From: an uncultured Pelagibacteraceae bacterium
Lineage (GTDB): Bacteria; Pseudomonadota; Alphaproteobacteria; Pelagibacterales; Pelagibacteraceae
Direction of reading: 5' to 3'
DNA length: 54,780 bases
NCBI GenBank assembly: GCA_902554335.1
Contig: CACDOD010000006.1
Coordinates: 1 to 54,780 of the forward strand
In this document: positions 10,498 to 18,270 of the stretch, piece by piece
How positions within the stretch are numbered: position 1 is the first letter of the stretch
How the letters are laid out: every line of letters begins with the position of its first letter
Program-made: the position numbers and the translations under genes
The notes under the pieces: model-generated
Told to the model about the DNA's origin: nothing
Databases searched by the model: none
Seen by the model: the letters and a program-made list of their open reading frames with translations, nothing else

Positions 10498-11334
10498 ATG
10501 ATTTCTATAGTAATACCTACTTATAATAATTTAGATTATTTAAAACTTTGTTTAAAAAGCCTTAAACAAAATTCAATTTTTGATCATGAAATAATTTTAC
10601 ATATTAATGATGGCTCAGATGGAACATTAAATTTTGCAATCAATAATAATTATAAACATACAAGCTCACAAAAAAATATAGGTCTTTGTTCATCGATTAA
10701 CAAAGCTGCAAAATTAGTTTCAAATGAATATATTTTATATAGCCATGATGATATGTATTTTTGCCCTGAATGGGATAAAGTATTGTTTAGCGAGGTTTAT
10801 TCACTTAAAGATGATAAGTTTTATCTATCTGGCACTATGATCGAATCTAATTCAGGTCATATTGTTCATGATTTTGGAATTGATTTAAAAAGTTTTAAAG
10901 AAAATGAATTGTTAAAAAAATACAAGGATATAAATTTTTATGATCATCAAGGTTCTCATTTTGCTCCTCATTTAGTATCTAAAAGAATGTGGAATCTAGT
11001 AGGAGGCTTTAGTGAAGAATTTAACCCTGGTATAGCATCAGATCCGGATTTTAATATGAAACTTTGGAAACAAGGTGTAAGAATATTTAAGGGTTTAAAT
11101 GATTTTAAAGTTTATCACTTTGGTTCTTTAACCACTAGAAAAAAGAAAAATTTTATTCAGAATAGAGGAGATAAAACTTTTTTAAAAAAATGGGGTATTA
11201 CAACTAAGTTTTTTAAAAAATATTATTTAAGGTCAAAAACTAAATACAATGGACCTTTAAATGATCCTAAATTAACTATTGGTTATATTGTTGGTCTTAT
11301 ATCTTGTAAAATACAATCTATTTTTACTTTTTGA
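10498..11334 (+). CDS. Glycosyltransferase family 2 protein
   Basis: MISIVIPTYNNLDYLKLCLKSL, YSHDDMYF, NPGIASDPDFNMKLW. Confidence 0.9.
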   Translation: MISIVIPTYNNLDYLKLCLKSLKQNSIFDHEIILHINDGSDGTLNFAINNNYKHTSSQKNIGLCSSINKAAKLVSNEYILYSHDDMYFCPEWDKVLFSEVYSLKDDKFYLSGTMIESNSGHIVHDFGIDLKSFKENELLKKYKDINFYDHQGSHFAPHLVSKRMWNLVGGFSEEFNPGIASDPDFNMKLWKQGVRIFKGLNDFKVYHFGSLTTRKKKNFIQNRGDKTFLKKWGITTKFFKKYYLRSKTKYNGPLNDPKLTIGYIVGLISCKIQSIFTF

Positions 11335-11337
11335 TTT

Positions 11338-12291
11338 TCATATCTTTATCTTGTTTAAGGCGTTGTTTTTAAAGATATTTGCCTCTCGTATATATCTTCT
11401 CACCATTTGTGTTGATTTATGACCTGTCATAGCCATAATACTTCTTTCATCAGCACCAGAATCTGCAGCAACCGTTGCAAAACCAGATCTTAAACTATGT
11501 CCGGCAAAGTTTTTATTTTCTATACCTGCTAAATTTAAATATTCTTTTATTAACAAAACTACAGATTGGTCTGTTAATCTTTTATTTGTTAATGATAAAC
11601 CCTTAGAAAATCTTCTAAAAATAGGCCCAGATTTTATTTTAGAAATTTGTAACCATTTTGCAAGGTTTGCTACTGGACAATAACTTTCATTGGTTAAGTA
11701 GGGTAGTCCTTTTATCATTCCTTCACCGAATTGGTCAGTTTTTGATTTTCTTATAGAGATTTTGAGACCTTCAGGTACAAATTCCAAATCTTCATGATCA
11801 ATTGAAATAAGCTCTGTTCGTCTAAAACCACCTGCAAAACCTATTAGTATGATTGTTTTGTCTCTCAACTTCTTAATTTCCTCAATCTTTTGCTCATCAA
11901 TTACATTAATTATTGATTTTAAATGATTGATTAATAAAGGTTTTTTACCCTTTTGAATGCTTCCTTTAACCCTTCTTATTCCCATTAAATTTTCAACAAT
12001 AATTGGATGTTTTGTATCTAGGTAATGCCCCTTGAGTTTATGAACCATACTTATTGAAACTAATCTTCTTCTTAAGGTGCTTATTTTTGAATTTTTAGAA
12101 AGGTGTGTCAGGTATAAAGAAACTATTTTAGGTTCTGTTGGTAAAGAATTTACGCCATGTTTTGCACAAAAAGTTCCAAAATCTTTGAAATCTGATTTAT
12201 ATGCTCTTAAAGTGTTATTTGCTTTAGAGTTTTTGAGATTATTTAAAGTTGCCTCATGCAACGATTTTAGGTCTGTAGTTAACTCACTCAT
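11338..12291 (-). CDS. Tyrosine-type site-specific recombinase/integrase
   Basis: Catalytic pattern GFAGGFRRTELI (Arg), GHSLRSGFATVAADSGADERSIMAMTGHKSTQMVRRYIRE (H-x-x-R, H, Tyr). Confidence 0.94.
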   Translation of the reverse strand: MSELTTDLKSLHEATLNNLKNSKANNTLRAYKSDFKDFGTFCAKHGVNSLPTEPKIVSLYLTHLSKNSKISTLRRRLVSISMVHKLKGHYLDTKHPIIVENLMGIRRVKGSIQKGKKPLLINHLKSIINVIDEQKIEEIKKLRDKTIILIGFAGGFRRTELISIDHEDLEFVPEGLKISIRKSKTDQFGEGMIKGLPYLTNESYCPVANLAKWLQISKIKSGPIFRRFSKGLSLTNKRLTDQSVVLLIKEYLNLAGIENKNFAGHSLRSGFATVAADSGADERSIMAMTGHKSTQMVRRYIREANIFKNNALNKIKI

Positions 12292-12293
12292 AT

Positions 12294-12330
12294 TATTACT
12301 ATTGATAACAATTAATTATCAATAGTAATA
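12294..12330. repeat. Perfect 14-bp inverted repeat with 9-nt spacer, directly upstream of the integrase start codon
   Basis: TATTACTATTGATA-acaattaat-TATCAATAGTAATA; an extra TCAATAGT copy at 12350-12357. Confidence 0.9.
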
Positions 12331-12371
12331 TATTATATAATTTTATATGTCAATAGTTTAAATTAAAAAGC

Positions 12372-12548
12372 ATGGGTTCAATTGATGGAGAAATTCCAAA
12401 TATAATATTCTTATTAAGTGCTATTGGGTTTTGGACATTAGCTTATATTCAAAATAAAAAGCATGGAAAAACAATAGAAACTTATTTTTTAACTATCTTA
12501 GCAGTTTTGTTCTCATTAAGCTATTTTGGTCTTATATTTATGACTTAA
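12372..12548 (+). CDS. Small predicted membrane protein, 58 aa (absent from supplied ORF track)
   Basis: ATG...TAA: MGSIDGEIPNIIFLLSAIGFWTLAYIQNKKHGKTIETYFLTILAVLFSLSYFGLIFMT; two hydrophobic helices. Confidence 0.55.
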   Translation: MGSIDGEIPNIIFLLSAIGFWTLAYIQNKKHGKTIETYFLTILAVLFSLSYFGLIFMT

Positions 12549-12648
12549 GGTCCAAATTAAGTTATCCCCACTATTCAACCATGTTAAAAAGTCAATAAAT
12601 ACAACAATAAAGTGATTACATTTGTATTTTGGCTTTGATAATGTCTTT

Positions 12649-12837
12649 ATAACTTAAGAGGCAACTCTTAACTGGCCAATTGAGGAAAAACCGAGAGGTT
12701 CAAGCTCAGGGGGCAGAAAACTTCGCGGAGTAGCGCTAAAATCGTGGAGTGGTGGGCATGGCGGTAGCGCATAAAACGACGTGCCAAAAACAACTGTTCT
12801 TTGCACTGTAAAAAGTGTAAAGAAACAGGTGTTTTTT
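12649..12837 (+). ncRNA. Candidate structured RNA (standalone sRNA or cis-regulatory leader), unassigned family
   Basis: 12661-12785 is about 54% GC by hand count (68/125), against visibly AT-rich flanks; no convincing ORF; 7-bp hairpin with GCAA (GNRA) tetraloop at 12654-12671; -10-like GATAAT at 12637; strong terminator at the 3' end; 5' end is inferred. Confidence 0.55.
12789..12837 (+). terminator. Rho-independent terminator-like hairpin
   Basis: Hand pairing: 12789-12807 with 12814-12833, 18 pairs with one bulge and one mismatch, 6-nt loop GTAAAA, T6 tract 12832-12837. Confidence 0.8.
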
Positions 12838-12845
12838 CAATATTT

Positions 12846-13121
12846 ATGACTTTCAAAGCAACTAAATTTCAATTAAAAGTCTGGAAATATCTTAAAACTA
12901 TACCAAAAGGTCAACTTCGAACCTATCAAGATGTTGCAAATGCCATAAAAAGACCAAAAGCAGTCAGAGCAGTAGCAAATGCTGTTGGAAAAAACCCATT
13001 TGCTCCCAAAGTACCTTGTCATAGAGTAATAAGATCTGATGGAGGTTTAGGTGGCTATTCAGGTCCAGGGGGCATTAAAACTAAAAAAAAACTTCTTAAA
13101 ATGGAAGGTATATCCTTCTAG
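12846..13121 (+). CDS. MGMT-family protein (methylated-DNA--[protein]-cysteine S-methyltransferase, DNA-binding domain only)
   Basis: FQLKVWKYLKTIPKGQLRTYQDVANAI...AVANAVGKNPFAPKVPCHRVIRSDGGLGGYSGG-like; PCHRV active site; start ATG 12846. Confidence 0.9.
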   Translation: MTFKATKFQLKVWKYLKTIPKGQLRTYQDVANAIKRPKAVRAVANAVGKNPFAPKVPCHRVIRSDGGLGGYSGPGGIKTKKKLLKMEGISF

Positions 13122-13576
13122 AATTGTTTAATAACAACGTTTTTTTTAAAATTCTATGTGAATTAAGTTATTTTTTTAATTTCTCCCATCAGTTGAACTT
13201 ATAATTGAATTTTGCTTAAATAAGCCCCCTCTATGGCCGTTTAATCGCTATATTCTAAATGTGCAAAGCTAACTAATATTTACATATTTAATTGATATTT
13301 CTTTGTAAAATTAACATTAAATTCTAAATATCTTCAAAATATTATATTTTTTTTAAATTATAAAAATTAAATAACTTTTATAAATTTATTAAATTGAGGG
13401 AAAAGGCTTATTTTTGCCTATATATTTATCTTAAACCCATTTAAAATTAAATAATGCGTAATAATTACTTTAATTCCCATATATTTCGTTAATTTTTATA
13501 AATAAATATATTCAATAATTACAATAGTTTATAGTTAATAATTAAAGTGATATATTAATATATAGTAAATATATTT

Positions 13577-14425
13577 TTACTTTTTCTTATAGATATATTC
13601 TCTCCTTATTACATATAAACCCGATGATATGATAATAAACAAACCTAAAAAAGACCATAAATCAAGAAAATCATTAAAAAAGAAGTATCCCAAAATAATG
13701 TTGGGTATTATCTCAATGTAACCAAAAGGCGCTAATTTAGAAGCATCAGCATATTTTAATGAATAAATCAGTAATATATGGCCTAAACATGCAAATAATC
13801 CCATAAGAATCAGCCAAAACCACTGAATTAAAGAAGGATTAACCCAAACTACAGGAACTATAAATGATCCAATCATGGCCCCTACTACACCAGTCAATAG
13901 CAAAGTAAGCAAAGGGCTATCAGTTGAATGAAGTTTTCGGGTAATAATTAAATATATACCATAAAAACACCCTGTACCTATAGCTGCAATACTAGCTAAA
14001 TTAAATTCTATAAAACCAGGTCTAATAACTATAAGTATACCTAGGAATCCAACAACAACTGCTGACCATCTTCTAATACCAACTTTTTCTCCTAAAAAAA
14101 AGAAAGACAAAGTTGTTGTTATTAAGGGGGCTACAAACGCTAAAGTTAAAGCTTTAGCCATAGATATTATCGATATTGAATAAAAAAAACAAATATTAGC
14201 AAAAAATAAAGTTAACCCTCTATAAAATTGTAATTTTGGATTTTCTGTCCATTTAAGCTGATTTTTAAAAAAAAAAAACATAAATGGAAGAACAAGGAAT
14301 ACAGTGAAGAAATATCTTGCCCAAGTTATTTGAAAAAAAGGAAGTTCAGAGGATAAATATTTAGCGATAGCATCCATAAATGGAAGCATTATCCAAGCAG
14401 ATATATTTAAAAATATTGCTTTCAT
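13577..14425 (-). CDS. EamA/DMT family transporter
   Basis: Ten-TM drug/metabolite transporter pattern; duplicated EamA-like halves (FLGEKVGIRRWSAVVVGFLGILIVIRPG). Confidence 0.9.
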   Translation of the reverse strand: MKAIFLNISAWIMLPFMDAIAKYLSSELPFFQITWARYFFTVFLVLPFMFFFFKNQLKWTENPKLQFYRGLTLFFANICFFYSISIISMAKALTLAFVAPLITTTLSFFFLGEKVGIRRWSAVVVGFLGILIVIRPGFIEFNLASIAAIGTGCFYGIYLIITRKLHSTDSPLLTLLLTGVVGAMIGSFIVPVVWVNPSLIQWFWLILMGLFACLGHILLIYSLKYADASKLAPFGYIEIIPNIILGYFFFNDFLDLWSFLGLFIIISSGLYVIRREYIYKKK

Positions 14426-15327
14426 TAAGAAAAATATTTTAATGCAATAAATACAATTATAGGAACGGTAATAAATGACATTAAAGTAGAAACTACTATT
14501 GTACTCGCAACTGAGTCTACAATTTTTTTAGGAGAGTAAATAGATGCAACTAAATAATTTAAAACAGCACTGGGCATTGAACATTGGATTAGAAGTACAC
14601 CTGCAGCAAAGCCACTTAAATTAAAAAAATAAATTAGGAAAAAACCTATAATAGGACCAACAATCATTCTAGAAATAGAAGAAATAATTGCTTTTTTTAA
14701 AGAAAACACTTTTAATCTAGTTAAAGCGATACCTAATGACATTAAAATTAAAAATATTGTTGCATACATTAACCATTCAGTAGTATTAATTACAAATGTT
14801 GGTAGTTCAATTTCATAAAATAAAATAATTGCAGAAAAAATAATTGCATAAAATGGAGGATTTTTAGTAATTACTTTAAAATTAAACTTTCTATCTGCGA
14901 GAAAAACACCCAAAGTAAAATGAAATAAAATTATCAAAGATGAAATTGCTGCTGAAACACCAAGACCTTGTGAACCATATGCAAACAAACAAATAGGCAA
15001 ACCCATATTTCCAGTGTTAGGTAAAATTAATGGAGGTAATTCTCTAATAATGTCTTTAGTTTTCAGAATAAATAAAGTGATTATCCCTACTACAGAAAAT
15101 AATATTATTGCTAATAAATAATACCAAAAATATTCAGCAAAAATTTTAAATGTAATACCTGTCGAAGTTACAGCATAAATAATCATCGAAGGAGTACCAA
15201 TGTTAGCGGCAAAATTAGTTATAAATGCAGTGTCTATTTTTGGACTTTTTCTACCTAAGTAATATCCGATACCGACTACAAAAAAAACTGGAAATAATAC
15301 TTCAAAAAGTTTTATATATATTTCCAT
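14425..15327 (-). CDS. AEC family transporter (auxin efflux carrier-like)
   Basis: FFVVGIGYYLGRK, NTGNMGLPICLFAYGSQGL, IQCSMPSAVLNYLVA. Confidence 0.9.
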   Translation of the reverse strand: MEIYIKLFEVLFPVFFVVGIGYYLGRKSPKIDTAFITNFAANIGTPSMIIYAVTSTGITFKIFAEYFWYYLLAIILFSVVGIITLFILKTKDIIRELPPLILPNTGNMGLPICLFAYGSQGLGVSAAISSLIILFHFTLGVFLADRKFNFKVITKNPPFYAIIFSAIILFYEIELPTFVINTTEWLMYATIFLILMSLGIALTRLKVFSLKKAIISSISRMIVGPIIGFFLIYFFNLSGFAAGVLLIQCSMPSAVLNYLVASIYSPKKIVDSVASTIVVSTLMSFITVPIIVFIALKYFS

Positions 15328-16619
15328 TAAAAAAGTCTTATTTGGACAGGTTTTTTAATTATATTATTGTTTCTTTTTAATGAATTTATAAGATTTTGGG
15401 ATCTATTTTCTAAAGCTCTATGCGTAATTATTACAATTGACGCGGATTTTCGTTTATGATCTGGAATTTGAATTACTCTTTCAATGGATATTTTATTATT
15501 AGCAAGAAGTTTAGTAATTTCAGATAAAACACCAGGTTTGTCCTTTACTTCAAGTCTTAAATATAAAGAGTGTGATGATATTTTTTCATTGTAAGGTAAA
15601 GGTTTTTTTCTTTTAATATCAGGAATACCAAAAGGATATTTAATGTTTCCTCTTAAAATGGACAATAGATCTGACATAAGGGCTGAGGATGTCGCTCCTG
15701 GTCCAGCCCCTTCACCCTGAAGAACAATCTCGCCTACTGGCTTGCCCTCTACAATAACAGCATTCATTACTCCATTTACATTTCCAATATAGCTGTCTTT
15801 TTTAACTAGTGATGGGTAGACTCTTTCAAATAATTTTCCATTAATTATTTCTGTAATACCTAGAAGCTTAATTCTGAAGTTCAATTGAGACGCAATTTCT
15901 ATATCTTTATATTCTAAGTTTTCAATTCCTTCCATTAAGCATTTTTTTTTTGATATTTTTTTATTAAAAGCTAGAGAGGATAATATTCTAATTTTAGCAA
16001 ATGCATCATAACCATTTAAATCAAGTTTTGGATTTCCTGGTTCTGCATAACCTAAAGATTGGGCTTTTTTCAAAACATTTTTAAAGCTGTCTTTTGTTTT
16101 TTCCATTTCTGATAAAATATAATTACAGGTTCCGTTTAATATTCCATAAACTTTAAACAATTTATTAGTAGCAAGTCCCTCCTTGATAGTTCTTAGTATA
16201 GGAATGCCACCCGCAACAGATGCTTCGAATTCTAAATTTACTTTATTTTTTTCAGCTAATTTAGACAAATAGTCACCATGTTTAGCGATCAGAGCTTTAT
16301 TCGGGGTAACAACGTGAATTTTATTTTTTAAAGATGTTTCAACAATTTTTTTTGAAACACCATCGCTTTGACCAATTACTTCAAAAAGAATATTGATTTT
16401 TTTATTTTTAATAATGTCTATTGGATTTTTAAAAAAAATAGATTTATTTATTTTAAATTTTCTTTTTTTATTTTTATTTTTTGCTGAAATTGCAACAATT
16501 TCGATTTTTTTTCCTGTTTTAAGTTCTATATCTTTTTTTTTGGTATTTAATTCATTAAGCAAATAGCTTCCTACTTGACCTAGTCCAACAACAGCAATAT
16601 TTATTTTTTTATTAATCAT
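15327..16619 (-). CDS. hom: Homoserine dehydrogenase with C-terminal ACT domain
   Basis: VVGLGQVGSYL, VVTPNKALIAKHG, EASVAGGIPILRTIKEGL, GILNGTCNYIL; ACT domain LRLEVKDKPGVLSEITKLLA. Confidence 0.96.
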   Translation of the reverse strand: MINKKINIAVVGLGQVGSYLLNELNTKKKDIELKTGKKIEIVAISAKNKNKKRKFKINKSIFFKNPIDIIKNKKINILFEVIGQSDGVSKKIVETSLKNKIHVVTPNKALIAKHGDYLSKLAEKNKVNLEFEASVAGGIPILRTIKEGLATNKLFKVYGILNGTCNYILSEMEKTKDSFKNVLKKAQSLGYAEPGNPKLDLNGYDAFAKIRILSSLAFNKKISKKKCLMEGIENLEYKDIEIASQLNFRIKLLGITEIINGKLFERVYPSLVKKDSYIGNVNGVMNAVIVEGKPVGEIVLQGEGAGPGATSSALMSDLLSILRGNIKYPFGIPDIKRKKPLPYNEKISSHSLYLRLEVKDKPGVLSEITKLLANNKISIERVIQIPDHKRKSASIVIITHRALENRSQNLINSLKRNNNIIKKPVQIRLF

Positions 16620-16801
16620 TAATTCGTTAAACTTGGATATGAGGCCTCATCAGAATATTCAATTACTTTTTTTTTAAATTTTTCATATGTCATTTCATTA
16701 TTATATATATCAATGTCTAATTCTTTAGCATTAAAATTTGAAACTTGATTAATGCAGCCTGAAAAGGTGATAAAAATAAAAATTAACAGCAAATACTTCA
16801 T
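16619..16801 (-). CDS. Small predicted lipoprotein (60 aa)
   Basis: MKYLLLIFIFITFSGC lipobox-like signal; abuts hom and argC. Confidence 0.6.
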   Translation of the reverse strand: MKYLLLIFIFITFSGCINQVSNFNAKELDIDIYNNEMTYEKFKKKVIEYSDEASYPSLTN

Positions 16802-17820
16802 TATAAACCCATATTTTTTTTAAAGTTAAATAATAAATTCATATTTTGAATTGCCTGTCCCCCACCACCTTTAATTAGATTGTCAATTGCTGACAATATA
16901 ATTAATTGTCTTTTAGACTTTGATTCACAAACTGATATTAAACATTTATTTGTATTGATTACATCATTAGTACTTATGTGTGAATTTTTTTTACTTATTC
17001 TTACAAATATTTGTTTTTTATAAAATTTTTTTAAATATTTTAAAACTGAATTTATGTTATTTTTTTTTGTCATATTGCAATAAATAGTTGTTAAAATTCC
17101 TCTAAACATTGGAGACAAATGAGGTGTAAAAGTGAATACTACTTTTTTACCTGTTTCAATATCAAGCTCTTGTTGTATTTCAGAATTATGTCTGTGAGCT
17201 TTAATACCATATACGCTTAAACTTTCATAAAGGTTTTTATTTTTGTATTTTTTATGTACACCTCTGCCAGCACCAGAGTAGCCTGATTTTGAATCTATAA
17301 TAATATTTTTATTTGAAATAATATTATTTTTTAAAAGAGGTATTAATGGTAGTAATATTGATGTAGGATAACATCCAGGACATCCAATAATTTTAAAATT
17401 TTTAATTTTTTTATTTTTTATCTCAGGTAAAGCATAGATACTACTTTTAATATTTTTTTTAGCTAAATGTTTAATTTTATAATATTTCAAATATGTTTTT
17501 GCGTTTTTTAATCTAAAATCAGCGGATAAATCAATTAACGTGTTATGTTTTTTAAGTTTATTTGAAATTTTTTGCGCTTCTCCATTAGGTAAAGCAGTAA
17601 AAATTACATTTACATCATTAAGTAATTTTTCATTAAATTTAATTATTTTTGGCAATTTTTTTTTTTTTAAAGAATGATCATAAGAAGAAATGCTTTTTCC
17701 AACTGATGAGTTACCACATAAGTATTTAATTTTTACTCCCTTATGTTTTACCAGGAGTTTAACCAATTCTATACCTATATAACCTGTCGAACCTGCAACT
17801 AATATATTTAGCTTTTGCAT
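16801..17820 (-). CDS. argC: N-acetyl-gamma-glutamyl-phosphate reductase
   Basis: VAGSTGYIGIELVKLL, GCPGCYPTSILLPL, HRHNSEIQQEL. Confidence 0.96.
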   Translation of the reverse strand: MQKLNILVAGSTGYIGIELVKLLVKHKGVKIKYLCGNSSVGKSISSYDHSLKKKKLPKIIKFNEKLLNDVNVIFTALPNGEAQKISNKLKKHNTLIDLSADFRLKNAKTYLKYYKIKHLAKKNIKSSIYALPEIKNKKIKNFKIIGCPGCYPTSILLPLIPLLKNNIISNKNIIIDSKSGYSGAGRGVHKKYKNKNLYESLSVYGIKAHRHNSEIQQELDIETGKKVVFTFTPHLSPMFRGILTTIYCNMTKKNNINSVLKYLKKFYKKQIFVRISKKNSHISTNDVINTNKCLISVCESKSKRQLIILSAIDNLIKGGGGQAIQNMNLLFNFKKNMGL

Positions 17821-17855
17821 AATTTATTATAACTGTTGTAATTGAAAAAGAAAAA

Positions 17856-18269
17856 TTATCTTTTAGAAAATTGGAAACTACGTCTAGCTTTTCTATGACC
17901 GTATTTCTTTCTTTCAACAGCTCTAGAGTCTCTCGTGGTAAGCTTTTCTTTTTTCAAAGTAGGTTTTAGATTTTCATCAAACTGTAACAATGCTTTTGAG
18001 ATACCATGAACCAATGCCCCTACTTGACCAGTCAATCCTCCGCCTGTAACATTTCCTCTTACATCGTAATCAGCTGTTTGATTAATAATTTCAAAAGGTC
18101 TTAGAAGTTTCATTTTATGAATCTCTCTTGTGAAATAATCATCATATTTTTTTCCATTAATAACAATTTGACCTGACCCTTTTTTTAACCAAACTTTAGC
18201 AATTGAGGTTTTTCTTCTTCCTGTTGCGTATTTACTGTCCTTAAAGTCTAGTTTTTGTACTAAAGTCAT
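17856..18269 (-). CDS. rpsI: 30S ribosomal protein S9
   Basis: YATGRRKTSIAKVWLKKGSG; C-term ARRSFQFSKR. Confidence 0.98.
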   Translation of the reverse strand: MTLVQKLDFKDSKYATGRRKTSIAKVWLKKGSGQIVINGKKYDDYFTREIHKMKLLRPFEIINQTADYDVRGNVTGGGLTGQVGALVHGISKALLQFDENLKPTLKKEKLTTRDSRAVERKKYGHRKARRSFQFSKR

Positions 18270-18270
18270 T

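Noticed and set aside
12570-12580. DnaA-box-like TTATCCCCA
   Set aside because: A single imperfect match with no cluster of boxes and no origin-associated genes nearby.
12668-12856. 62-aa minus-strand ORF over the GC-rich stretch
   Set aside because: The translation (MKVINIEKTPVSLHFLQ...) has no recognisable family; it lies antisense to the better supported RNA/terminator structure.
8092-13570. Direct repeat of the tRNA-Glu 3' end marking an island att site
   Set aside because: I looked for GGTTCGATTCCCCTAGGGACC downstream of the integrase and found no convincing copy, so a classical tRNA-att island is not supported.
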